Counted from the first letter of the stretch, positions 1 to 8,524 are shown. The stretch: 64,000 nucleotides of DNA from Camelimonas lactis (GCF_004342915.1 NZ_SLWL01000013.1:1-64000), one strand, 5' to 3'. A program made the numbers and translations. The notes: generated by a model not told the origin, from the sequence alone.

Positions 1-12
1 GGCTGCCCGAGG

Positions 13-90
13 CGTGGAATCGATGCCCACGATGCCGTGGAATCCATGCCCACGATCGCGTGGAATCGATGCCCATCATCCGTGGAATCC
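13..90. repeat. Four direct repeats, about 23-bp period (IS21-type end?)
   Basis: The octamer CGTGGAAT starts at 13, 36, 59 and 81, giving periods of 23, 23 and 22 bp. The first three copies continue as nGATGCCCA or nCATGCCCA and the fourth diverges. Arrays of this GTGGAAT-type repeat are what I recall from the terminal region upstream of istA in IS21-family elements. That assignment is from memory and the transposase would lie outside the window to the left. From 91 to 289 I see no gene. Confidence 0.4.
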
Positions 91-289
91 GCACCTGAGG
101 GGGGCGTCAGTGACGTCAGAGTTCGGTGGGAGCGCTGACTGAAGGGAAAGATTTGTTCAACATCAAGCGGGCCTTTTTGGGCCAGAGCCGCCGCTGAAGG
201 CCTGCGTTGTCCGACGCCATGTTGGTCCCTGCGCTATTATGGCCCCTCACCTCGCGGCAGGCGAGTGTCCCTCGATTAGCGCCTTACCC

Positions 290-364
290 TTATGACAGGA
301 AAAATGTCAAAATAGATTGACGCGTGGTCGCCTCCCGCATATTTTGACATCCACGCTGTCAAAA
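290..364 (+). promoter_or_regulatory. Promoter bracketed by two identical-spacing inverted-repeat operators
   Basis: Operator O1 is TTATGACA-N7-TGTCAAAA at 290-312. Operator O2 is TTTTGACA-N7-TGTCAAAA at 342-364. The centres are 52 bp apart, close to five helical turns. Between them lies a good sigma70-like promoter, TTGACG at 317-322, a 17-bp spacer and TATTTT at 340-345, so O2 overlaps the -10 box and O1 sits just upstream of -35. The first gene downstream encodes a MerR-like DNA-binding protein, so autoregulation is the simplest reading. Which protein binds is inference. Confidence 0.6.
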
Positions 365-382
365 AGGCGTCGTCGAGTGAAC

Positions 383-745
383 ATGAAACAGCTTCTGGCC
401 AGCGCAGCGGACGAACGCGTCACGGCGCGGTTCGTCCGGTTTCTGGTCGCAGAGGGCGTCATTCCACCGCCACGCGGCGGCCGGGCAAACGCAGATTATG
501 GCGAAGATCACCTCAGCGGCATCCGGCGCTACCTGTCCTTGCGTGGGCTTGGCCTGTCCGCCTCTAGGGTGAAGGAAATCGTCGCAGGGACCGCGGGCGA
601 CAGCGTGCCAGTCCAGATTGCCCCTGGGATCACGCTGATCATCGATCCACAAAAGGTCGTCCGGCCACCAAACGCAGACGACATACTCCACACGCTCAAA
701 CAGGTTCTCGACCTGATCGCTCCGGAGGATGGCGCGGATGCTTAG
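383..745 (+). CDS. MerR-like HTH transcriptional regulator
   Basis: A 120-residue protein with a MerR-type winged helix at about residues 8-62. The run VRFLVAEGVIPPP followed by DHLSGIRRYLSLRGLGLS is the usual helix-turn-helix plus wing pattern. The C-terminal half is short and has no metal-binding cysteines, so it is not a classical metal sensor. I start at the ATG at 383 rather than at an upstream alternative codon at 317, because 317 lies inside the promoter and the earlier residues would be read from operator DNA. It is followed with overlap by the VIT/VWA gene, so the two are translationally coupled. It probably controls its own promoter through the paired operators upstream. The ligand or signal is unknown. 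Confidence 0.7.
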   Translation: MKQLLASAADERVTARFVRFLVAEGVIPPPRGGRANADYGEDHLSGIRRYLSLRGLGLSASRVKEIVAGTAGDSVPVQIAPGITLIIDPQKVVRPPNADDILHTLKQVLDLIAPEDGADA

Positions 746-1931
746 CCCCTATGAAACCTCGCAAGTCGTCGCCCAGCACCTGAGCGGAATTTGCCCGGCT
801 CACTCCGGCACGCCGTTGATTGGGGAGCGCATGCGGGTCACGATCCGCGGCGGGCTGGCTCTCGTGAACCGTGAGCAGCGCTTCCGCAACAGCGCGGACA
901 CCTCGATCGAGACGACCATCACCTTCCCGGTGCCGATCCACGCCACGCTGTGCCACCTCTCCGCGGACATCGGGGGACGCACACTACTTGCCCGTGCTGA
1001 GCCGCGGACTGTAGCGCGGGAGACTTATGAGCAGGGCATCGACGAGGGCCGGTTGTCGATCCTGCACGAGGAACTGGTTCGCGGCGTGCATATGCTGTCG
1101 ATCGGCCACATCCCGCCGGGAGCCGAGATCACCGTCACCCATCGCTGGATCATGCCGCTGCAGTCCCAGGGCGGGACCAGGGCACTTCTCCGGATCCCCA
1201 CCACTTTGGGGGATGTCTATGGCTGTTCGCCGCTCGGCGACGCCGACGACCTGATCACTTCACCGCAAGTGACCCATGAAGCGGAGATTGAGGTCGACGC
1301 AGGCGGTGCAGACGTCAGGGTTCGTGGCCTGGCTGAGGGGCAGACTAGGCTTCGGCTGGATGCGCCCGTGGATATCGAGGTCACGGGCGATGTCTGGGGG
1401 GTGAGCCGCGGCAGTGCGGCTGACGGACGAATCGCGACTGTCTCTGTCGCGCCTGATGCCATCGAGGGAGCGGATATCGACGCTGCGGTTCTGGTTGACC
1501 GGTCTGGCTCCATGGGAAGCGCAGCCTCCCTGCTAGGCCCGGGCGGTCGATTGTCCAAACACGAAGCGGTCAAGGCTGGCCTCGCAGAGGCGGCGCGGGC
1601 TCTGCATCCCGGTGATCGGATAGAGCTCTGGCAGTTCGACCACACGTGCGAGCGCGTCTCGAAGGCAGAAGTCTCATTGGCCAAAGCCATAGAAAGACTG
1701 GGTCAGCCTCAGGGCGGTACCGAGATCGGCACGGCCATTGAATATGCGCTGGCCGGTTCAGCGGCGCGGGAGATTATTGTAGTCACCGACGGTCTGAGCC
1801 ATGCGCTCGACGTTCAGGCGCTCGCCAATAGTGGACGGCGGTTCACGGTGGTGCTGGTCGGTGACGACGCGCTGGAGGCTAACGTCGGGCGCCTTACGAA
1901 TACGCCCTGCAGCATGATGGCCGGCGCTTGA
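738..1931 (+). pseudogene. VIT/VWA-domain protein, C-terminally truncated
   Basis: About 397 residues. The N-terminal half is a VIT domain (vault protein / inter-alpha-trypsin type), and the second half is a von Willebrand A domain. The metal-ion-dependent adhesion site is complete: DRSGS at residues 254-258, a Thr in QGGTEIG, and an Asp in VVTDG. Proteins with VIT plus VWA often scaffold protein complexes, and the role here is unknown. I choose ATG 738 over 729 because GGAGG at 724-728 is properly spaced only for 738. The frame ends abruptly at 1931, just after the last VWA strand, and the sequence from about 1926 encodes an unrelated methyltransferase in another frame. That marks a recombination junction that removed the natural C-terminus. 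The remaining domains might still fold. Confidence 0.65.
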
Positions 1932-2260
1932 GCCTCTATGGCCAGGAGGACAACGGCGCGGTCTGGGCCATCTGCCGGATGAACCTGCTACTCCACGGCA
2001 TCCCTGACGCCGACATCCGGAACGGCGATACACTCGTTGATCCGAAACATATCGAGGACGGCCGCCTCATGCGGTTCGACCGGGTGATCGCAAATCCGCC
2101 CTTCAGCCAGAACTACACCAAGCGCGGCATCCAGTTTGGCGACCGGTTCCGCTTCGGCTGGTGCCCTACGACGGGCAAGAAGGCCGACCTGATGTTTGCC
2201 CAGCACATGTTGGCCAGCCTCAAGCAGACCGGAAAGATGGCCGTGGTCAGCCCCTCCCGC
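1926..2260 (+). pseudogene. HsdM (type I restriction N6-adenine methyltransferase) internal fragment
   Basis: The reading frame starting LSLYGQEDNGAVW, then RMNLLLHGI, NGDTL, and the catalytic motif IV NPPF in RVIANPPFSQNY, is characteristic of the HsdM subunit of type I restriction-modification systems. It keeps the middle of the methyltransferase domain only: there is no N-terminal HsdM domain, no SAM motif I, and no C-terminus. No start codon or ribosome site precedes it; its first codon lies inside the end of the VIT/VWA frame. After about 2250 the frame reads into unrelated DNA containing a tRNA fragment. It is therefore a non-functional remnant. No hsdS or hsdR is visible. Confidence 0.75.
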
Positions 2261-2328
2261 ATAACCCTCGAAAACAACGGAAAAATCCGGCCGCAGCCGG
2301 AGGGGGAGAACGCTTTCGCGAGGGCAAG

Positions 2329-2356
2329 TGGCGGGCCGAACGGGATTCGAACACGT
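2329..2356 (-). other. tRNA 3'-end fragment, possible attachment site remnant
   Basis: On the minus strand this reads a T-stem and loop containing GTTCGAATCCCG, then an acceptor strand TCGGCCC, a discriminator G and CCA. Four of five T-stem pairs form. The matching 5' acceptor strand (GGGCCGA) and the anticodon arm are not found upstream on that strand, so it is a fragment. Integrases commonly recombine in tRNA 3' ends, and the surroundings are phage and restriction-modification debris, so an old att site is a reasonable inference. Confidence 0.4.
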
Positions 2357-2520
2357 AAGCCCAAGCAATCGACCGGCACCCCGCTAGGCGTCAAGCGATG
2401 TCGGCTTGCGGGAAGGGCCTAGCTAAACACCTAGCATCCAACCGAACGGCGGAAATGGGGCGCAAAGCTGCCGACTAGTTCCAGCAAAAATCCACATGAA
2501 TTTTATCGCTAGGACCGGCG

Positions 2521-2705
2521 CTAGGGCTGCACCCGACCCTCCGAAAAATACTGCATGCTTTCAAATAGTTGGACAAACACTGCGAGGACCCCCTCTCCGC
2601 CATTTAATTCGCCTAGGTCGTTGATTTTAAGCAGAAATCCAACTTGGCGAGTGGGGTCAACCCAAATATCAACCCTTCTGATTTTCTGATGCCCGCCCGG
2701 GCCAT
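2521..2705 (-). pseudogene. Remnant of a small unknown, probably phage, gene
   Basis: On the minus strand GGAGGAGA precedes an ATG at 2705, but that frame stops after about 30 codons. A neighbouring frame continues with KIRRVDIWVDPTRQVGFLLKIND and reaches a stop at 2521. This looks like one gene of about 60 codons with a single frameshift near the start. I do not recognise the family. Its strand matches the tape-measure relic at 3612-4083. The DNA between 2402 and 2520 is AT-richer than the rest of the window and holds no gene I can support. Confidence 0.25.
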
Positions 2706-2821
2706 TGCGTGTCTCCTCCGCTTGCCCCGGCACATCTGGCCTGGTGGTGTCAGGCCATCTCTCTGGCTCAGGCAGCCACCTTGCGCTTCCTCGCCCTGGC
2801 GCGACCAGGCCGGTCTCAATT

Positions 2822-3568
2822 TACTCTCTCGATATGGTGATTTCGGTAGGTTATCGGGTGTCTTCAGCCCAGGCCACGATCTTTCGGAGGTGGGCAACGG
2901 GCATTCTGGTTCAATTTGCAAAGAAGGGGTTTGTTATCGATGCCCCGAGATTCAAACAACCAGAAAATGCCGACCGCGTTGCGGAGCTCCGGGAAATCAT
3001 TCGAGATATTCGCTCGGACGCAGCCAACGTTTATCGGAACTCCGCAGAATTTGCGCCATGTGCCAAGACTATGACGGCACAACAGAAGCGGCCCGTGCTT
3101 TTTATCAAAAAACCCAAGCCAAGCTTGTTTACGCTGTTACCTCCCACACTCCTGCTGAGATTGTGAAGGAAAGGGCAAACTACAAAGCTCTGAATATGGG
3201 ATTGGAAACTTGGCAGAATGATAACATCCAAAAACCAACGTTTCGGTGTCAAAAAATTATCTGACTGACGGAGAGATCAAAGAACTGAACCGCATTCTGC
3301 TAGATATTTTTGAAGACCAGCTGGATCTTGGTAGGCTGATTGTTTTGGCAGATGCACACGGCTCTTGGATCAGCAGCCAAGCCAACTCGGGCGCGTCGTC
3401 CTAAAATCTGGCGGAACGGTTAAGGCGTCGGACGCGAAGCGTTTTGCCGAAGACCAGTATGCAAAATTTGATCAGCACCGAAAAGTACTGCGCCATCAGG
3501 AGGCTGACGAGCAAATTGCGGAGCTTGCTCGTCAGGCCAGGAATCTACCTAAGGCACGTCGCAAATAA
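2822..3568 (+). pseudogene. rhuM-family pseudogene with at least three frameshifts
   Basis: Successive frames give consecutive pieces of a RhuM virulence-family protein. The first is YSLDMVISVGYRV...FRRWATGILVQFAKKGFVID (2822 to about 3040). The next frame gives QDYDGTTEAARAFYQKTQAKLVYAVTSHTPAEIVKERA to about 3235. The third frame gives NVSVSKNYLTDGEIKELNRILLD to a stop near 3399. The fourth gives a C-terminal part with AEDQYAKFDQHR to the stop at 3568. RhuM proteins are found on genomic islands, often near restriction systems, and their biochemical role is unclear. The N-terminus is missing: the DNA before 2822 does not continue the family. Confidence 0.75.
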
Positions 3569-3611
3569 GCAGATCAGCAGCATGGCCGCCTTCCAGCGGC
3601 CATGCATCCCA

Positions 3612-4083
3612 TTACCCCCGGAGGTTAGCCCGGCTCATACGGACCTGGAGCAGCTTGGCGGACACACCACGGCCACTGCCGCCCATCTGCGACGCCAGCG
3701 CGCCGTCGACCATCTTCTCAACACTGATGTTCAGCTCGCCATTGGGGCCGGTGGTCGCGGAAACCTGCGACGGCGCATTGTTCGTGATGTTCACGATAGG
3801 CGCCGCGCCACGCCCGGCTGACGCAACAACGGTCGGAATACGCGGGCCAACAAAGCCGCCCCCGCATAGCCTCGCAGTGCTCCTCGGTGCATGGACTCCA
3901 GATTTTGTAGACCCTTCCGCTGAACGGCCGCCTTGCTGAAGACGTACTCGCCCCCATGAACGACGCCCTTGGGATCATTGCGGCCGCCCGCGCCTGTGAA
4001 GCCACCGTCGGAAAACCCGTTCAGGAAGCCGGGAATGGCACTGCCGCCGCTGCTGGCACTGGATTCGCCGCCGCCCAACCCTG
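3612..4083 (-). pseudogene. Phage tail tape-measure protein, C-terminal fragment
   Basis: The minus strand encodes a glycine-rich stretch with GFSDGGFTGAGG, GVVHGGEYVFSKAAVQR and LESMHRGALRGYA, the typical C-terminal region of tail tape-measure proteins of tailed phages and tail-like particles. A frameshift near 3790-3840 moves the sequence into a second frame that reads VNITNNAPSQVSATTGPNGELNISVEKMVDG and ends at 3612, the usual terminal segment of the same family. The upstream bulk of the gene is missing, so this is a decayed prophage relic. No other tail gene is visible next to it. Confidence 0.65.
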
Positions 4084-4227
4084 TTGATAATGCTCGGGCC
4101 TTCCACCTGGGTACGTATCCCTTTTGAGGACGGTGAGGGCCACGACCAAATGAGCGTCGCTGGGTCCTGTGTTTGCTATGGTCGGGAACTATCCCGCTGC
4201 CGCCTCGTGGCGGGCGGCGCCACGAAT

Positions 4228-4275
4228 GGACTGGTCCGCCTCGTCCTCGCTCCGAGGGCAGCAGCGGACCAGTCC
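4228..4275. repeat. 12-bp perfect inverted repeat (hairpin)
   Basis: GGACTGGTCCGC at 4228-4239 is followed 24 bases later by its exact complement GCGGACCAGTCC at 4264-4275. Extending outward gives 14 of 15 matches. No T-run follows, so an intrinsic terminator is not evident. It sits at the border between the mobile-element debris and the catabolic operon. The rest of 4084-4319 has no gene. Confidence 0.5.
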
Positions 4276-4319
4276 GTTCCCATTCTTCATCTGGAAGACC
4301 GCATGCCGAAGGGGGGGGC

Positions 4320-4362
4320 TTGTGCGAAACATACTAATCGGTATATTTAAGTACCAATTAGT
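4320..4362 (+). promoter_or_regulatory. Promoter and near-palindromic operator of the monooxygenase operon
   Basis: ACTAATCGGTA (4333-4343) and TACCAATTAGT (4352-4362) form an inverted repeat with 10 of 11 pairs and an 8-bp spacer. A promoter fits here: TTGTGC at 4320-4325, 16-bp spacer, TATATT at 4342-4347, with the operator covering the -10 box. A related 30-bp site lies at 13649-13678 upstream of the binding-protein gene, with 21 of 30 identical positions in the same register. A TetR-type repressor, most likely the one at 11463-12086, is the natural candidate binder. Confidence 0.6.
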
Positions 4363-4407
4363 TGTATCGCCTCATTGAAATCTGTCAGGCAAGCGGGAAG
4401 AACAGCC

Positions 4408-5865
4408 ATGGGAAGCACTCCCTTCAGGGTCGCCGTCATTGGCGCAGGAGCGTCGGGCATTGCAACGGGCGTCCAGCTCAGGCAGGCGGGCGTCGCATTC
4501 GACATATTCGAGCGCGCCGATGATGTGGGCGGCACCTGGCGCGATAACCGTTATCCGGGCCTGGCCTGTGACGTGCCTTCGCACCTCTATCGCTATTCCT
4601 TCGCGCCCAACGCCGAATGGAGTCACGAATACGCGCCGGCCGCCGAGATTCACGCTTATTTCCGCAAGGTCGCCGGGGATCTTGGCGTGCTCGACCATGT
4701 CCGCCTGTCGAACGAAATGAAGACGGCGGAATATGTTGGCGACGGCCTGTGGCGCGTCGTGACCTCGCAGGGCGACCAGGGCCTGTACAACGCCGTGATT
4801 CTCGCCACCGGCATCCTGCACCAGATGGTGCTGCCGGACATTCCTGGCCGTGACAGCTTCGCCGGCGCGGCCTTCCATAGCGCGCGCTGGGACCAGAGCC
4901 TGGACATCGCCGGCAAGCGCGTCGGCGTCATCGGCACCGGCTCCACCGCCACCCAGATCGTGCCGGCCATCGTCGATCAGGTCGCCTCGGTGTCGCTGTT
5001 CCAGCGCACGCCGCAGTGGATCACCCCGGTGCCGAACAATCCCTTCCCCGAAGAGAAGAAGCAGCAGTTCCGCGCCGATCCGCAGAAGATGGACCAGCTG
5101 TATGAACATCTGAACGACATCTTCAATAACCGTTTCGCTTCGGCGCTGGTGGGCGCCAACGACGAGGGCCTGGCCGAAATGGCCCGCGCCTGCCGGGAGA
5201 ATCTTGAGAACAACGTTCACGACCCGGAGCTGCGTCGCCGCCTGACCCCGGACTACCAGGCCGGCTGCAAGCGCCTGATCGTCTCGGACAAGTTTTATCC
5301 GGCCATCCAGAAGGAAAACGCCCATCTGGTGGATACGCCGATCGCCGGCATCGAGCCGGGCGGCGTGCGCACCAAGGACGGCGCGCTGCATGAGCTGGAC
5401 GTCATCGTCTACGCCACCGGCTTCGATCCTTTCGCCTTCTTCCGCCCGGCGGTGATCACAGGCCGCGACGGCGTCACGCTGAACGAGCAGTGGAAGGACA
5501 GCTGCCAGGCCTACCGTTCCGTGGCCGCGCCGGGCTTCCCCAACCTGTTCTTCATCGGCGGCCCCAACAGCCCCATCGGCAATTTCTCCTACCTGCGCAC
5601 GGCGGAGGTGCAGATCGGCTACGCCATGCAGCTGGTGCGGATGCTGGCGGACGGCAAATGCCGCGAAATCGAACCAACCCGCGAAGCGACCGACGCGTTC
5701 AACGCCGAGGTGTCGGAGGCGATCAAACATACGGTCTGGGCCACCGGCGGCTGCACCAGCTGGTATTTCGACAGGCAGGGCAACGTCGTGTCGTGGCCGT
5801 GGACCTACGCCCGTTTCGAGGCGGACCTGGGCGCGCCGCGCATTGATGAACTGAAAGTCGCCTGA
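4408..5865 (+). CDS. Flavin-dependent monooxygenase, Baeyer-Villiger type
   Basis: A 485-residue class B flavoprotein monooxygenase. The FAD Rossmann motif GAGASG is at residues 12-17 and the NADPH Rossmann motif GTGSTA begins at about 176. Between them FAGAAFHSARWD (151-162) matches the Baeyer-Villiger fingerprint FxGxxxHxxxW(P/D), with Ser after the His where Thr is usual. Such enzymes use NADPH and O2 to insert oxygen next to a ketone carbonyl. I use ATG 4408, which has GGGAAG about 8 bases upstream, rather than a TTG at 4375. It is the first gene of a rightward operon with CoA ligases and dehydrogenases, so it may open or oxidise a ketone before CoA activation. The substrate is unknown, and no esterase/lactonase follows. 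Confidence 0.85.
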   Translation: MGSTPFRVAVIGAGASGIATGVQLRQAGVAFDIFERADDVGGTWRDNRYPGLACDVPSHLYRYSFAPNAEWSHEYAPAAEIHAYFRKVAGDLGVLDHVRLSNEMKTAEYVGDGLWRVVTSQGDQGLYNAVILATGILHQMVLPDIPGRDSFAGAAFHSARWDQSLDIAGKRVGVIGTGSTATQIVPAIVDQVASVSLFQRTPQWITPVPNNPFPEEKKQQFRADPQKMDQLYEHLNDIFNNRFASALVGANDEGLAEMARACRENLENNVHDPELRRRLTPDYQAGCKRLIVSDKFYPAIQKENAHLVDTPIAGIEPGGVRTKDGALHELDVIVYATGFDPFAFFRPAVITGRDGVTLNEQWKDSCQAYRSVAAPGFPNLFFIGGPNSPIGNFSYLRTAEVQIGYAMQLVRMLADGKCREIEPTREATDAFNAEVSEAIKHTVWATGGCTSWYFDRQGNVVSWPWTYARFEADLGAPRIDELKVA

Positions 5866-5952
5866 GCCGGCGCCTTTCCAGGTTGGCGCCATACTCCGCC
5901 GGCGCGGCGTTAAGCCCGGGCCAGAACCTGCACACATCGGGGATTATCCGCA

Positions 5953-7599
5953 TTGCAGACCGAGTCAGCAGATCGCCCGGGCCGCGCTGTCGGCGCGCCC
6001 GACCGCAATGAAGCGGTGTTGCGCTACGTGCTGGAACGCCGCGCCGCCCTGCATCCCGACCGGCCGTTCCTGCGGTTTCCGGACGGCTCGCACATTGCCT
6101 ACCAGGCGTTCTGCCGATCGGTGCAGGAGCTGGCCGCCGGCCTCGCCGCGCTCGGCGTGAAGCAGGGCGACAACGTCAATGTGTGGCTGCCCAACACGGT
6201 TGGTATCGTCCGGGTCTGGTTCGCCATCAACTGGCTCGGCGCCGTCTACGTTCCGATCAACACCGCTTACCGCGGCGGCGTGCTTGCCCATGTGCTGGCC
6301 AATGGCGGGGCCTCGGTGCTGGTCGCCTCCGGCGAACTGCTGGGACGGCTGCAGGACGTCGATCGCGGCGCCATCCGCACCATCGTCGTGCAGGGCGGAG
6401 CGAAGGGCGGAGCGGATACGGTCATCGAGGGCGTGGAGCTGGCGCCGCTCGCCGCCGTGGCGCGCGACGCAGCGGAACTGCCGCCGCTGGCCCGGCCGAT
6501 CGAGCCGTGGGACCCGCAATCCATCATCTATACCTCTGGCACGACCGGGCGTTCGAAGGGCGTGGTCAGCTCCTACGCCCACATGTGGCACATGGGCGGG
6601 CCGGCCTCATATCCCATGCTGGACGAAACCGACAGCGTGCTGTGCTTCCTGCCGTTTTTCCACATTGGCGGGACCCTGCCGGTGCTGCTGATGCTCGATC
6701 GCGGCGGCGCCGTCGGGCTTGGCGGCGATTTCAGCACGGATGGGTTCTGGCCGGCGGTGCACGCCACGCAGGCGACCTACTGCATCCTGCTCGGCGTCAT
6801 GTCGAGCTTCCTCATGAAGCGCCCGCCGTCGGCGGAAGACCGGCGGCATACGCTGCGCAAGGTCACCATGATTCCGCTGCCGGGCGACTCGCAGGCGTTC
6901 GCCGGGCGCTTCGGCGTCGATGTGTGGACCCTGTTCAACATGACCGAACTGAACACGCCGATCGTCTCGGAGCGCAATCCGGCGACGCCGGGGACCTGCG
7001 GCAAGGCGCGCCCCGGCAACGAACTGCGCATCGTCGACGCCCAGGACCGCGAGGTCGCGCCCGGAGAGACCGGCGAACTGATTGTCCGCAGCGACGCGCC
7101 CTGGGCGCTCAACTCAGGCTATTTCGGCGATCCGGAGGCGACGGCGGCGGCCTGGCGCAACGGCTGGTTCCACACCGGCGACGCTTTCCGCAGGGACGCC
7201 GACGGCAACTACTTCTTCGTCGACCGCATGAAGGACGCCATCCGCCGGCGCGGCGAGAACATCTCCTCCTTCGAGGTGGAGGCGGAGATTCTGGCCCATC
7301 CGGCGGTGCGGGAATGCGCCGTGGTCGGCGTGCCCAGCGAACATTCCGAGGACGACGTGCTGGCCATCGTCGCGCCGGCGCCGGGCGCAACCATCGATCC
7401 GGCGGAGCTGCTGGGCTTCCTGCAGCCGCGCCTCGCCCATTTCATGGTCCCCCGCTACATTCGCGTCGTCCCGGACCTGCCGCGCACACCGACACAGAAA
7501 ATCGAGAAATACGTGTTGCGGGCGGAGGGCGTGACAGACGCCACCTGGGACCGCGAGCGCGCCGGCGTCCGTATCCGGCGCGAGAAGCTTTCGGGCTGA
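5953..7599 (+). CDS. AMP-forming acyl-CoA synthetase (CaiC-like)
   Basis: A 548-residue member of the ANL adenylate-forming family. The phosphate-binding loop YTSGTTGRSKG begins at residue 193, the FNMTELNTP segment corresponds to the A5 motif, RRRGENISSFEVE is the A8 hinge, and PTQKIEK carries the C-terminal catalytic lysine. It activates a carboxylic acid to its CoA thioester with ATP. The overall pattern resembles CaiC-type carnitine/crotonobetaine ligases, but that similarity does not fix the substrate. The start is a TTG at 5953, 87 bases after the monooxygenase stop. It lies second in the operon, which suggests it handles an acid formed from the monooxygenase product. Confidence 0.85.
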   Translation: MQTESADRPGRAVGAPDRNEAVLRYVLERRAALHPDRPFLRFPDGSHIAYQAFCRSVQELAAGLAALGVKQGDNVNVWLPNTVGIVRVWFAINWLGAVYVPINTAYRGGVLAHVLANGGASVLVASGELLGRLQDVDRGAIRTIVVQGGAKGGADTVIEGVELAPLAAVARDAAELPPLARPIEPWDPQSIIYTSGTTGRSKGVVSSYAHMWHMGGPASYPMLDETDSVLCFLPFFHIGGTLPVLLMLDRGGAVGLGGDFSTDGFWPAVHATQATYCILLGVMSSFLMKRPPSAEDRRHTLRKVTMIPLPGDSQAFAGRFGVDVWTLFNMTELNTPIVSERNPATPGTCGKARPGNELRIVDAQDREVAPGETGELIVRSDAPWALNSGYFGDPEATAAAWRNGWFHTGDAFRRDADGNYFFVDRMKDAIRRRGENISSFEVEAEILAHPAVRECAVVGVPSEHSEDDVLAIVAPAPGATIDPAELLGFLQPRLAHFMVPRYIRVVPDLPRTPTQKIEKYVLRAEGVTDATWDRERAGVRIRREKLSG

Positions 7600-7656
7600 A
7601 TGACCAAAACGTCGCCCCGGCGAAACGGGCGGCCCCACGACAGGGAAGAAAACCTC

Positions 7657-8406
7657 ATGAAGCGCATCGCACTGATCACCGGCGCCTCCCAGGGCGTCGG
7701 TCTTGGCATCGTCCGGGTGTTTCTCAAACACGGCTGGCGGGTGTTCGGCGTTGATCTGAAGCCGGCCGACGCTTCGGTCGCCGACCATGCCGACTATGTC
7801 CACCAGACCAGTGATCTGCGCGAGGCGGCGGCCTGCGAGCAGGCGATCGCCGGCTGCCTCTCCAGTTTTGGCCGCCTCGACGCCCTGGTCAATAACGCCG
7901 GCCTCGGCAACGCCCGTCCGTTCCTCGAAACCACGGACGACGACTACGAGCGCTATTACGCCATCAATGTGCGGCCGGTGCTGCGGCTGTGCCGTTTCGC
8001 CCTGCCGGCGCTGAAGGAGACAAAAGGCTCCATCGTCAATATCGCCTCGGCTTTCGGTCTGGTGGGCGTTGGCGTCAGCGCCGCTTACGTGCCGACCAAA
8101 ACCGCCGTCATCGGCGTCACCACGATGCTGGCCACCGAGTTCGGCCGTGACGGCGTGCGCATCAACGCCGTGGCGCCGGGGCTGATCTGGAGCCCGGGCA
8201 CTGACGAACGCATCCGCAACAACAAATGGTGGAATCGCATGATGGTCGAAGGCACGCCCCTCGGCCGCGTCGGCCAGCCGGAGGAGATCGGCGAGGCCTG
8301 CGCCTTCCTGGCGTCGGAGAACGCCAGCTTCATCCACGGCGTAGTGCTGCCGGTGGACGGCGGCTGGTCCATGGCGAAATTCCTGCCGGAGCCGGCGGAG
8401 TTCTGA
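7657..8406 (+). CDS. Short-chain dehydrogenase/reductase
   Basis: A 249-residue classical SDR. The cofactor motif TGASQGVG is at the N-terminus, NNAG follows, and the catalytic triad residues Ser131, Tyr144 and Lys148 are in place. It oxidises or reduces an alcohol/ketone with NAD(P)(H). I start at ATG 7657, preceded by GGGAAGAA; an in-frame ATG at 7600 would add a basic tail with no family counterpart. The spacing of 57 bases from the upstream CoA ligase and the shared strand place it in the same operon. Its product may be a hydroxyacyl or ketone intermediate of the pathway. Substrate unknown. Confidence 0.85.
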   Translation: MKRIALITGASQGVGLGIVRVFLKHGWRVFGVDLKPADASVADHADYVHQTSDLREAAACEQAIAGCLSSFGRLDALVNNAGLGNARPFLETTDDDYERYYAINVRPVLRLCRFALPALKETKGSIVNIASAFGLVGVGVSAAYVPTKTAVIGVTTMLATEFGRDGVRINAVAPGLIWSPGTDERIRNNKWWNRMMVEGTPLGRVGQPEEIGEACAFLASENASFIHGVVLPVDGGWSMAKFLPEPAEF

Positions 8407-8524
8407 AATCCGGCCAGGTTTTCCAGACGCGGACACCATTTTTCGAGGCGCTGACGGCGGCGCCGTGGCCATTCCTGGCACCCCCTGGAAATCGGCCGCC
8501 CCCTCCAGAACCGGAGTAGAGCAC

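Noticed and set aside
1-90. CRISPR array
   Set aside because: The units repeat every 22-23 bp with no spacer sequence between them, so this is a tandem array and not repeat-spacer DNA.
2329-2400. Complete tRNA gene on the minus strand
   Set aside because: Only the T-arm, acceptor strand and CCA are present. No D-arm, anticodon arm or 5' acceptor strand can be folded from the adjacent bases.
4372-5937. 521-codon minus-strand open frame opposite the monooxygenase gene
   Set aside because: It mirrors the codon pattern of the real gene on the plus strand. The product has no family features, unlike the plus-strand protein with clear FAD and Baeyer-Villiger motifs.
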